Source of the DNA: Alphaproteobacteria bacterium
GTDB lineage: Bacteria > Pseudomonadota > Alphaproteobacteria > Caulobacterales > Caulobacteraceae
Reading direction: 5' to 3'
DNA length: 13,670 nt
Assembly (NCBI GenBank): GCA_028869395.1
Contig: JAGWSE010000182.1
Location: forward strand, 1 to 13,670
Made by a program: the position numbers and the translations under genes. The notes under the pieces were generated by a model. It saw only the letters and a list, made by a program, of their open reading frames with translations. It ran no database searches and was not told where the DNA came from. Every line of letters begins with the position of its first letter. Positions within the stretch are counted from its first letter, which is position 1. Of this stretch, positions 1 to 6,107 are shown one piece after another.

Positions 1-838
1 AGATCTCGTAGGCCGGACCGATCCGATGGCTGGCGTCAGCGGCCCGGGTCATGAACCGTTGCAGCGGTCCCACCAGCCACGGCGCGGCGCGAACCAGGTC
101 GCAGCAGAAGCCGAACACCGCGTCTTCGTTCAGCGCCGGCTTCGGCCGCACGTCGGCCGCTTCCGTCGGATGCAGGGTCTTCAGCAACACGTGGTCGCTA
201 AAGGGGAAGACGAAGAACTCCGCGTGCCGGTGCGAGGCCGCGATCTCGGCGAAGTTCTCGACCACCCACGCCAACGGCCGCTTTTCAATGCGCTCCTCCA
301 GCCGGAAGGCCGGCAGCACGTCGATGGTGATCCGCGTCGCCACGCCGACCATTCCGAGGGACAGGCGCGCCGCCTCGAAGAGGTCGGGGTTCTGCACGGC
401 GCTGCATTCCACGATCCTTCCATCGGCGGCCGCTAGGCGGAAGGCGCGCGCCAAGGTCGACAGGCTGCCGAGATCGCGCCCGGTGCCGTGGGTGCCCGTC
501 CCGATGGCGCCTGCCAGCGACTGCGGATTGACGTCGCCCTGGTTGGGCAGCGACAGCCCCTCCTCCCAGAGCGCCGCCGTGAGCCGGCTGAGGCTCCAGC
601 CCGCGGGCGCATCGACGGTGCGGCGGTCGGGCGCGACCCGTAGCGCGTCCTCGACGTCGGCCAGGGACACCAGCACGCCGTCGGTCTCGCAGAGCGGCAT
701 GAAGGAGTGGCTGGCTCCGGTCACGCGCAGACGGGCGGCCCGCTGCACCGCCTCGCACACGTCGGCCTCGTCGCGCGGCCTGGCGATCTCCGCCGGCTGC
801 GCGCGCACGCTGCCGGACCAGTTGCTCCACTCGTTCAT
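1..838 (-). CDS. FAD-binding sugar-1,4-lactone oxidase (L-gulonolactone / D-arabinono-lactone oxidase family), C-terminus cut by window edge
   Basis: Reading from 838 down to base 1 gives 279 uninterrupted codons beginning MNEWSNWSGSVRAQPAEIARP. The N-terminal part is a VAO-type FAD-binding domain. RVTGASHSFMPL (about residues 38-49) matches the family's GxGHSF loop, whose His (H44 here) is the usual covalent FAD attachment site. NPQSLAGAIGTGTHGTG (104-120) is the typical FAD pyrophosphate-binding stretch. From about residue 170 the ALO-type substrate domain begins. Family members are about 420-430 residues, so roughly 140-150 C-terminal residues, including the expected HWGK-like motif, lie outside the window. 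Known members oxidise aldono-lactones or related polyols with O2 or another acceptor; the substrate here is unknown. The ATG at 838 has only a weak ribosome site. The gene diverges from the hemolysin III gene across 123 bases. Confidence 0.88.
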   Translation of the reverse strand, partial: MNEWSNWSGSVRAQPAEIARPRDEADVCEAVQRAARLRVTGASHSFMPLCETDGVLVSLADVEDALRVAPDRRTVDAPAGWSLSRLTAALWEEGLSLPNQGDVNPQSLAGAIGTGTHGTGRDLGSLSTLARAFRLAAADGRIVECSAVQNPDLFEAARLSLGMVGVATRITIDVLPAFRLEERIEKRPLAWVVENFAEIAASHRHAEFFVFPFSDHVLLKTLHPTEAADVRPKPALNEDAVFGFCCDLVRAAPWLVGPLQRFMTRAADASHRIGPAYEI

Positions 839-961
839 GGCTTCGCCATAGCACTGGTCGCCGGAGAAAGGCGATCATCCGCCTCGAGGGCGCCGGGATC
901 GCTTGCAATGCCGGCGACCCCTCTCCATGAAAGAGGGCCCGAGCCTCGATGGGAGCCGGCC
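839..961. promoter_or_regulatory. Divergent intergenic region between the oxidase and the hemolysin III gene
   Basis: These 123 bases must hold the promoters of both divergent genes, but I see no convincing -35/-10 pair on either strand. A six-base hairpin (CCCTCT at 919-924 pairing with AGAGGG at 932-937, seven-base loop) lies in the hemolysin III leader. The sequence GGGAG at 951-955, six bases before the ATG at 962, is a good ribosome site and decides that start over the in-frame ATG at 908. Confidence 0.5.
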
Positions 962-1636
962 ATGTCCGCCGCCGCCGAACCTCTCGCCAAGCCACCCCGC
1001 CACTATCCGACGCCCGCTGCAAAATGCGCCGACCTCGTGGTGCATGTCGCGGGTCTGACGCTGGCGCTCGTGGGCGGCGGCGTGCTGCTGGCGCTGGCGA
1101 TCTCCGAGCATTCGGTGAGCAAGGTCGTGGGCGTCTCGATCTACGCCGCGGGCCTGACGGCGATGCTGGCCTTCTCGACGGCCTACAATTTCGCCAAGCC
1201 GCAGCATCGCCCGGCGTTGCGCCGGCTGGACCACGCCGGCATCTTCCTGATGATCGCCGGTTCCTACACGCCCTTCACCACCCACAACCTCACCGGGGCA
1301 TGGGCGTGGGGCATGACCGCGGCCGTCTGGTCGATCGCCCTGGTGGGTGCGATCGGCAAGCTCGTCTGGCCGAACATGAACCGCCGCCTGTCGGTGTCGA
1401 TGTACCTGGGGCTCGGCTGGCTGGTTGTGGTCGCCGCAAAGCCGATCTTCGACCACGTCACCTGGGTCGCGCTGTTGCTGCTGGCGGTGGGCGGGCTGCT
1501 CTATTCCACGGGCGTCGTCTTCTACCTGAACCGGCGCCTGAAGTTCTCGCGCGCCATCTGGCACGGCCATGTGGTGGCCGCGGCCGGCGCCCACTGGGCG
1601 GCGGTGCTGCTGGGCGTGGTGCTCGCGACCCGCTGA
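962..1636 (+). CDS. Hemolysin III / PAQR family seven-helix membrane protein (YqfA-like)
   Basis: The product has 224 residues and about seven hydrophobic helices, as expected for the bacterial hemolysin III (TrhA/YqfA) branch of the PAQR superfamily. Hallmarks visible are LDHAGIFLMIAGSYTPFT (89-106), GLLYSTGVVFY (178-188) and AIWHGHVVAAAGAHW (198-212). The family is linked to membrane-lipid homeostasis, and PAQR receptors bind a zinc ion through an S-x3-H motif and an H-x3-H motif. Here the first motif reads S72-TAY-N76 and the second R197-AIW-H201, so two usual ligands are replaced; only H201 and the downstream H211 remain. The start at 962 is chosen for its GGGAG ribosome site. An in-frame ATG at 908 would add 18 residues of poor character. 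The gene is monocistronic on its strand, followed by the convergent gene ending at 1641. Confidence 0.88.
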   Translation: MSAAAEPLAKPPRHYPTPAAKCADLVVHVAGLTLALVGGGVLLALAISEHSVSKVVGVSIYAAGLTAMLAFSTAYNFAKPQHRPALRRLDHAGIFLMIAGSYTPFTTHNLTGAWAWGMTAAVWSIALVGAIGKLVWPNMNRRLSVSMYLGLGWLVVVAAKPIFDHVTWVALLLLAVGGLLYSTGVVFYLNRRLKFSRAIWHGHVVAAAGAHWAAVLLGVVLATR

Positions 1637-1640
1637 GCGC

Positions 1641-1964
1641 TTAGAGCGGCGTCTCGGTGTTGAGCGGAGGCTGGTGTTCGGCGATCAGGTCCTCCCGCTC
1701 GGCCTCGCGGATCGCGCGGGTGACGTTCAGCCTCGTGAGGACCTTGACCTTGGGATGCGAGGCGCGCGCCCGCTCGAGGGCGCTGCGCCAGGTCTCGTTC
1801 GCCAGGTTGTCCGTCTCGCCGGCATAAACGATCCGGGCCCCCTGCGCGCTCACTTCGGCGATGACGAAGTTCGCGCCGGCCGGCGGCAGGAAACGGCTCT
1901 CGTTCAGGAGGGTGTAGCGGTAGCGGGCGCCGGACTTGCCGGCCAGCTCGATCGGGCGGGTCAA
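1641..1964 (-). CDS. Small GIY-YIG-like domain protein
   Basis: The product has 107 residues from the TTG at 1964, beginning MTRPIELAGKSGARYRYTLL. The segment ANFVIAEVSA (31-40) followed by RIVYAGETDNL (44-54) resembles the two N-terminal strands of GIY-YIG nucleases, with YAGET standing for the YIG/YVGKT motif. The end EREDLIAEHQPPLN (89-102) matches the family's E..LI..h.PplN ending. The first GIY motif is not conserved and the catalytic Arg/Glu cannot be assigned, so nuclease activity is doubtful. TTG at 1964 is preferred because GGAGAG lies eight bases upstream. The frame stays open to a TTG at 2051, which would add 29 residues. The gene is convergent with hemolysin III, with only four bases between their ends. 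It may be a domain of unknown function rather than a real nuclease. Confidence 0.68.
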   Translation of the reverse strand: MTRPIELAGKSGARYRYTLLNESRFLPPAGANFVIAEVSAQGARIVYAGETDNLANETWRSALERARASHPKVKVLTRLNVTRAIREAEREDLIAEHQPPLNTETPL

Positions 1965-1972
1965 ACTCGGGT

Positions 1973-1978
1973 CTCTCC
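1973..1978 (-). promoter_or_regulatory. Ribosome binding site deciding a TTG start
   Basis: GGAGAG on the minus strand sits eight bases before the TTG at 1964. The farther TTG at 2051 has no comparable site. This supports the shorter reading of the GIY-YIG-like gene. Confidence 0.55.
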
Positions 1979-2136
1979 GAAAAGCGCGTTCGTCGAATCC
2001 GCCGTCCCGAACGGATGCGACGGCCCATGCTTCCGAAGCGACTTGGGCCAAATGTGGGCTGAGCTCGACCGTTGGCGTTCACGCCCGCGCGAGCAGCGCC
2101 TTTTCGGGCCGTGGAACGACCGGCGCCATAAGGGCG

Positions 2137-2165
2137 TTCGGCCCGCGCGCGGCCTCTGCTAGGGT
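2137..2165 (+). promoter_or_regulatory. Possible promoter of the MCE lipid-transport operon
   Basis: TTCGGC (2137-2142), a 15-base spacer and GCTAGGGT (2158-2165) loosely resemble the Caulobacter housekeeping promoter (TTGACGS, 10-14 bases, GCTANAWC). The second element shares only the GCTA core. It lies 73 bases before the operon's first start codon. This is a weak match in GC-rich DNA and is offered only as a candidate. Confidence 0.25.
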
Positions 2166-2238
2166 CGCGCAACGAGGGGGCGGGCGACTCGAAAGCGCGA
2201 TCGCATGCCCGAATTGGCGTTTGGAGCGTAGGCGCGGC

Positions 2239-3366
2239 ATGGCGAGCGCGGCCGAGTTCAGCATCGAGCCCGGAGCCGAGGGGCCAACCGTGGCGCTCAC
2301 GGGCGACTGGACCGCCGACCGGATGGGCCCGGCCGCCGGCGCGCTGCGCCGCGACCTCGCGCGCGAGCGGCGGGTCGCCTTCGACCTGACGCACGTCGGC
2401 CGCATCGACACCGCCGGCGCCTTCGCCATGATCCGGGCCGCCGGCGAAGCCTTCGACCTCGACCGGGTGCAGGCTAGGCCCGAGACGCTCCGCCTCGTCG
2501 ACATCGTACTGCAGGCGGCGCGCGTCCGGCCGGTCATGCGGCCCCAGCCGCGCGGCTTCCAGGAACTCACCATCCGCCTCGGCAAGGGCGTGGTGGAGGC
2601 CGCCTCCGAGGCCCTGGACACCATGGTCTTCCTGGGCCACCTGCTGGTGGTCCTTGGCCGCACCGCGGTGAACCTCGTCATCCGCCCACGGCGGATTCGC
2701 TGGCCGGCGCTGGTCTCGCTCGTCGAGCGGGCGGGGCTCGACGCCATCCCGATCGTGGCGGTCACCTCTTTCTTCATCGGCGCGGTCATTGCGCTCCTGG
2801 GGATCAACCAGCTGCGCCAGTTCGGCGCCGAGGTCTTCACCGTCGAGCTGATCGGCATCGCCGTCCTGCGGGAGTTCGGCATCGTCATCACGGCCGTCCT
2901 GCTGGCCGGCCGCTCGGCCTCCGCCTTCGCCGCCGAGATCGGCGCCATGAAGATGAACCAGGAAATCGACGCGATGCAGGTGCTGGGCGTCGACCCGTTC
3001 GAGGCGCTGGTCTTCCCGCGCTTCGGCGCGCTGCTCATCGCCATCCCGCTGCTCACTTTCGTGGCGGTGCTGGCCGGCCTGTTCGGCGGCATGGTGGTGA
3101 CCTGGAACGTGCTGCACCTGGGGCCGGCCTTCTTCCTGCAGCGCATCGTCGACAACGTCGGCCCCACGCACTTCTGGGTGGGCCTTTCGAAGGCGCCGGT
3201 CATGGCGGCGGTGATCGCCGGCATCGGCTGCCGCCAGGGCATGGAGGTGGGCGTGGACGTGGAATCGCTCGGCCGACGCGTGACCGCCGCCGTCGTCCAC
3301 GCGATCTTCGCGATCATCATGATCGATGCCGCCTTCGCCCTCGTCTACATGGAGCTCAACGTTTGA
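2239..3366 (+). CDS. MlaE-family ABC transporter permease with N-terminal STAS domain
   Basis: The product has 375 residues. Residues 1-95 form a STAS (MlaB-like) domain: strand VALTGDWT (18-25), then VAFDLTHVGRIDTAG (46-60) with the characteristic D-T-A-G loop. Residues about 110-375 are an MlaE/YrbE permease with several hydrophobic helices and the family signature GRSASAFAAEIGAMKMNQ (224-241) continuing into EIDAMQVLGVDP. In E. coli, MlaB is a separate cytoplasmic protein that stabilises the MlaFE complex; here it is fused to the permease, as in many alphaproteobacteria. The product sits in the inner membrane and pairs with the ATPase encoded next, which overlaps it by four bases. ATG 2239 has only GGAG at 2222-2225, farther upstream than usual. 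The frame stays open further upstream, but that part is not domain-like. Confidence 0.93.
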   Translation: MASAAEFSIEPGAEGPTVALTGDWTADRMGPAAGALRRDLARERRVAFDLTHVGRIDTAGAFAMIRAAGEAFDLDRVQARPETLRLVDIVLQAARVRPVMRPQPRGFQELTIRLGKGVVEAASEALDTMVFLGHLLVVLGRTAVNLVIRPRRIRWPALVSLVERAGLDAIPIVAVTSFFIGAVIALLGINQLRQFGAEVFTVELIGIAVLREFGIVITAVLLAGRSASAFAAEIGAMKMNQEIDAMQVLGVDPFEALVFPRFGALLIAIPLLTFVAVLAGLFGGMVVTWNVLHLGPAFFLQRIVDNVGPTHFWVGLSKAPVMAAVIAGIGCRQGMEVGVDVESLGRRVTAAVVHAIFAIIMIDAAFALVYMELNV

Positions 3367-4184
3367 GCGACGCGCGCAGCCGGGACGCAGACGAGGCGGC
3401 GCTCGAAACCGAGGGGCCGGTCATCGAGATCCGGAACCTCAGGACCGGCTTCGGCGACCACGTCGTCCACCATCACCTGAACCTGACGGTGAACCGCGGC
3501 GAGGTGCTGGGCGTCGTCGGCGGCTCGGGCGCCGGCAAGTCTGTGCTGCTCAACACCATCATCGGCCTGAAGCGACCTCAGGGCGGCACGATCAGGATCT
3601 TCGGCCAGGACATCTCCCACGTGTCCGAGCGGCGCTGGTCAGCGATCGAGCGCCGCTGGGGCGTGCTCTTCCAGCAGGGCGCGCTCTTCTCCAACCTGAC
3701 GGTGCAGGAGAACGTCGCCGCGCCGCTCTTCGAGCACACCCGCCTGCACAAGAAGGAGATCTACGAGCTGGCCGATCTGAAGATCGCGCTCGTGGGCCTC
3801 AGGCCCGATGCGGGAAGTCTCAAGCCTGCTGAGCTCTCCGGCGGTATGCGCAAACGGGCGGGGCTCGCCCGCGCCCTCGCCCTCGATCCGGAGCTGCTGT
3901 TCCTCGACGAGCCGACCTCCGGCCTCGATCCCATCGGCGCGGCGGCTTTCGACAGCCTGATTCGCGACCTCTCCGACAGCCTCGACCTGACGGTGTTCAT
4001 GATCACCCACGACCTCGACAGCCTCTACGCGATCACCGACCGTGTGGCGGTGCTGGCCGACCGGAAAATCGTCGCGGCCGCGCCCGTGCGCGAACTCGAA
4101 TCGTCTGACCATCCGTGGATTCGCGAGTATTTCTTGGGGCCCCGCGGACGCGCGGCCGCCGCGGCCGCAGGGACGGAGTGCTGA
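3363..4184 (+). CDS. MlaF-like ABC transporter ATP-binding protein
   Basis: The product has 273 residues and a complete nucleotide-binding domain: Walker A GGSGAGKS (53-60), Q-loop Q104/Q105 in LFQQGALFS, signature LSGGMRKR (158-165), Walker B LLFLDEP (178-184) and H-loop H216. LSGGMRKRAGLARAL and the sequence after Walker B, TSGLDP, are typical of the MlaF/Mkl lipid-transport ATPases. It would power the MlaE-like permease from the cytoplasmic side. The start is TTG at 3363, overlapping the permease stop in TTGA, a layout that suggests translational coupling. The C-terminus ends in an arginine/alanine-rich tail (RGRAAAAAAG, 261-270). Confidence 0.93.
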   Translation: MSDARSRDADEAALETEGPVIEIRNLRTGFGDHVVHHHLNLTVNRGEVLGVVGGSGAGKSVLLNTIIGLKRPQGGTIRIFGQDISHVSERRWSAIERRWGVLFQQGALFSNLTVQENVAAPLFEHTRLHKKEIYELADLKIALVGLRPDAGSLKPAELSGGMRKRAGLARALALDPELLFLDEPTSGLDPIGAAAFDSLIRDLSDSLDLTVFMITHDLDSLYAITDRVAVLADRKIVAAAPVRELESSDHPWIREYFLGPRGRAAAAAAGTEC

Positions 4185-5122
4185 TGGAAAAGAACGCCAA
4201 CTACGCCCTGGTCGGCCTTTCCTCGCTGATCCTGTTCATCGGGCTGGTGATCTTCGTGGTGTGGCTCGCCCGCCTGAGGATCAATGCGGAATACGACCTC
4301 TACGACATCCTGTTCCAGGGCCCGATCAACGGCCTGTCCCAGGGCGGCGAGGTGCGCTTCAACGGCATCAAGGTGGGCGAGGTGACGAAGATCGCGCTCG
4401 ACCGCACCAATCCCAGCCGGGTGATCGCCCGCGCCCGGGTGACCTCCGACGTGCCGATCCGCGTGGACTCGTACGCCACGCTGGAGCCGCTCGGGATCAC
4501 CGGCGTCAACTACGTCCAGATCACCGCCGGCACGCCCAGCAAGCCGCTGCTGAAGAGCACCGTACCGCACGGCACCATCCCCATCCTCCGCAGCCAGCGC
4601 AGCGCGCTCTCCGACCTGCTGCAGGGCGGCGGCACCGTGCTCACCCGCACCATCGAGGCGCTCGACCGGGTCAACCGCGTGCTGTCGGATCAGAACATCA
4701 AGGCCTTCTCGGCCACCCTCGCCAATACCCAGGCCGTCTCGGCCGAGATCGCCAAGCGCAAGGAGATCATCGACGACGCCGACCAGGCGCTGAAGGACTT
4801 TGACGTCGCGACCCAGCAGGTGACCGCGCTCACCAAGACCACCCAGAACATGATGGACACCGACGGCCGCCGCAGCCTGAAGAACGTCGCCGAGGCGGCC
4901 CAGGAAGCGCAGGCCACGGCCAAGGAGCTGCGCGGCATGATCGACAAGCTGCAGGGTCCGACCAACGACTTCGCGCAGAACGGCCTGCCCCAGGTCACCG
5001 CCACGGTGATCCAGCTGCGCAGCGCCGCCCAGGCGCTCGAGCGTCTCGTCAACGAGATCGAGGCGAGCCCGTCCGGCGCCCTGGCCAAGGCCCCCGCCGA
5101 AGACCTGAAGGTGAAGCAATGA
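4184..5122 (+). CDS. MCE (MlaD-like) substrate-binding protein with long helical C-terminus
   Basis: The product has 312 residues. One transmembrane helix (about 9-29) anchors it in the inner membrane, with the rest in the periplasm. A single MCE domain covers about 38-118, with the conserved V58-RFNGIKVGEV and the GITGVNYVQI strand (104-113). Residues about 140-295 are a long, polar, predicted alpha-helical region rich in A, Q, E, K and T (for example AEAAQEAQATAKEL). MlaD of E. coli has only a short tail. Pqi-type MCE proteins, and many alphaproteobacterial ones, use long helices to form a needle across the periplasm, so this region may do the same. ATG 4184 shares its A with the ATPase stop (TGATG), and CGGAG lies seven bases upstream. 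Confidence 0.92.
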   Translation: MEKNANYALVGLSSLILFIGLVIFVVWLARLRINAEYDLYDILFQGPINGLSQGGEVRFNGIKVGEVTKIALDRTNPSRVIARARVTSDVPIRVDSYATLEPLGITGVNYVQITAGTPSKPLLKSTVPHGTIPILRSQRSALSDLLQGGGTVLTRTIEALDRVNRVLSDQNIKAFSATLANTQAVSAEIAKRKEIIDDADQALKDFDVATQQVTALTKTTQNMMDTDGRRSLKNVAEAAQEAQATAKELRGMIDKLQGPTNDFAQNGLPQVTATVIQLRSAAQALERLVNEIEASPSGALAKAPAEDLKVKQ

Positions 5123-5766
5123 CGTCCACCCGCGCCCTCCTACGCGTCGGGCTTGCCGCCGCACTCGCCGCGGGTCTCAGCGGGTGCATCTCGCTGTTGC
5201 CCAAGAGCAAGCCCGCGCACCTCTACACCTTCGAGGCAGCGCCGGCGGCGACGCCCGCCGCCGCCCCGACGCCCCAGGCCGCCGCCGGCCCGGCCGTCGG
5301 CGTCTTCTGGGCCAACGGGGCTTTCCAGCGGGAATCCGCCGGTGACGGCATCCTCGCCATCACCGGCGATCGGGCCGCCTACATCGCCGAGACCCGCTGG
5401 GTCGCCCCGGCCCAGGTGCTTTTCGACCAGGCCGTCCAGAGCGCCTTCGAATCCGCCCCGGGGCATGTGCGTCTGGCGCCGCGCGGCGCGCCCGCGCCGA
5501 CCGACTACAGCCTGCGCGTCGACGTGCGCGATTTCGAAACCCGCTACGATTCCGGCCAGGACGCGGCGCCCACGGTGGTCATACGCCTCCACGCCACCCT
5601 CACCCAGCAGCACCAGCGGACGCTCGTCTCCGAACAGATCTTCGAAGCCTCGGTCCCCGCCGGCCGCAATCGCGTCGGCTCAATCGTCCAGGCCTACGAC
5701 AAGGCTCTCGGCGAGGTGGTCGGCCAGCTCGTCTCCTGGACCAACGCCCAGACCACATCAGCTTAG
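5119..5766 (+). CDS. ABC-type transport auxiliary lipoprotein (PqiC / ABC_trans_aux family)
   Basis: The product has 215 residues. It starts with a lipoprotein signal: R5-R9, a hydrophobic core, and lipobox LSGC (20-23) with the lipidated cysteine at 23. An Ala/Pro-rich linker (about 40-58) leads into a domain of the ABC-transport auxiliary family, seen in its size, the YTFEA start, the VLFDQAVQSAF helix and the YSLRVDVRDFE strand. E. coli PqiC, the known member, is an outer-membrane lipoprotein that partners an MCE protein. The likely role is an outer-membrane docking point for the MCE needle. It overlaps the previous gene by four bases (ATGA) and closes the operon. Residue +2 after the cysteine is Ser, not Asp, which fits outer-membrane sorting in the E. 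coli rule. Confidence 0.88.
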   Translation: MTSTRALLRVGLAAALAAGLSGCISLLPKSKPAHLYTFEAAPAATPAAAPTPQAAAGPAVGVFWANGAFQRESAGDGILAITGDRAAYIAETRWVAPAQVLFDQAVQSAFESAPGHVRLAPRGAPAPTDYSLRVDVRDFETRYDSGQDAAPTVVIRLHATLTQQHQRTLVSEQIFEASVPAGRNRVGSIVQAYDKALGEVVGQLVSWTNAQTTSA

Positions 5767-5919
5767 GCGTCGTCCGTCCCGCTCCTGGCGACAAGCTGTT
5801 TCCGCCATCGGCCAAGTTGGCTTCGCTTCACGCTTCAGTCCGAGGCGGCCGATGGCCAGGAAGGAGAGGTGCGGCGTCCGAGGCTGATCGCATGAAGGGC
5901 AGACGATGGCTCGCGATCC

Positions 5920-5948
5920 TTGACGCCGACCGCGGCTTTCGCCATTCC
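5920..5948 (+). promoter_or_regulatory. Possible promoter upstream of the anion transporter operon
   Basis: TTGACG at 5920-5925 (followed by C) is a full match to the alphaproteobacterial -35 consensus. Seventeen bases later CATTCC (5943-5948) is only a poor -10. If used, the leader would be about 150 bases long and include the hairpin at 6072-6096. Treat as a candidate. Confidence 0.25.
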
Positions 5949-6052
5949 GCATGCGGGGCGGGCGTCCGCGCGCCGCCTCTCAATGGACATCTCGAACGCA
6001 ATGCCTGGCGAAAGCCTTAGTCGATCTAACGCGCCGCGGGCGCCGGTTCGGT

Positions 6053-6096
6053 AAGCCAGGTACTGGGCTTCCCGGACGGGCCTCGCGGCCATCCGG
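6053..6096 (+). promoter_or_regulatory. Imperfect dyad plus GC hairpin just before the anion permease start
   Basis: An 18-base imperfect palindrome (AAGCC at 6053-6057, GGCTT at 6066-6070, seven of nine pairs matching) is followed by a hairpin. In the hairpin CCGGA (6072-6076) pairs with TCCGG (6092-6096), and inside it GGCC (6079-6082) pairs with GGCC (6087-6090) around a TCGC loop. The hairpin ends 11 bases before the ATG at 6108, where no strong ribosome site is visible. It could be an operator plus a translation-modulating leader. Confidence 0.35.
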
Positions 6097-6107
6097 ATGT
6101 AGAGCCC

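Larger units (their letters stand above)
5767..6107. other. 341-base spacer with dyads, no credible gene
   Basis: No frame here shows a plausible ribosome site plus protein-like sequence. Short open frames on both strands are arginine-rich and look like chance products of high GC. The spacer holds a nine-base inverted repeat (CCATCGGCC at 5805-5813, GGCCGATGG at 5847-5855), a TTGACG at 5920-5925, and the dyad and hairpin described at 6053-6096. It separates two unrelated transporter operons, so it probably contains the end of the first transcript and the promoter and leader of the second. Confidence 0.6.

Noticed and set aside
1522..3300. 592-codon open frame on the minus strand opposite the MlaE-like gene
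   Set aside because: Product is His/Asp/Arg-rich low-complexity sequence with no domain, and it lies antisense to well-supported genes. This is expected from high third-position GC.
5892..6020. Short plus-strand frame beginning MKGRRWLAILD in the spacer
   Set aside because: Only about 42 codons, no clear ribosome site or recognisable domain; probably chance.
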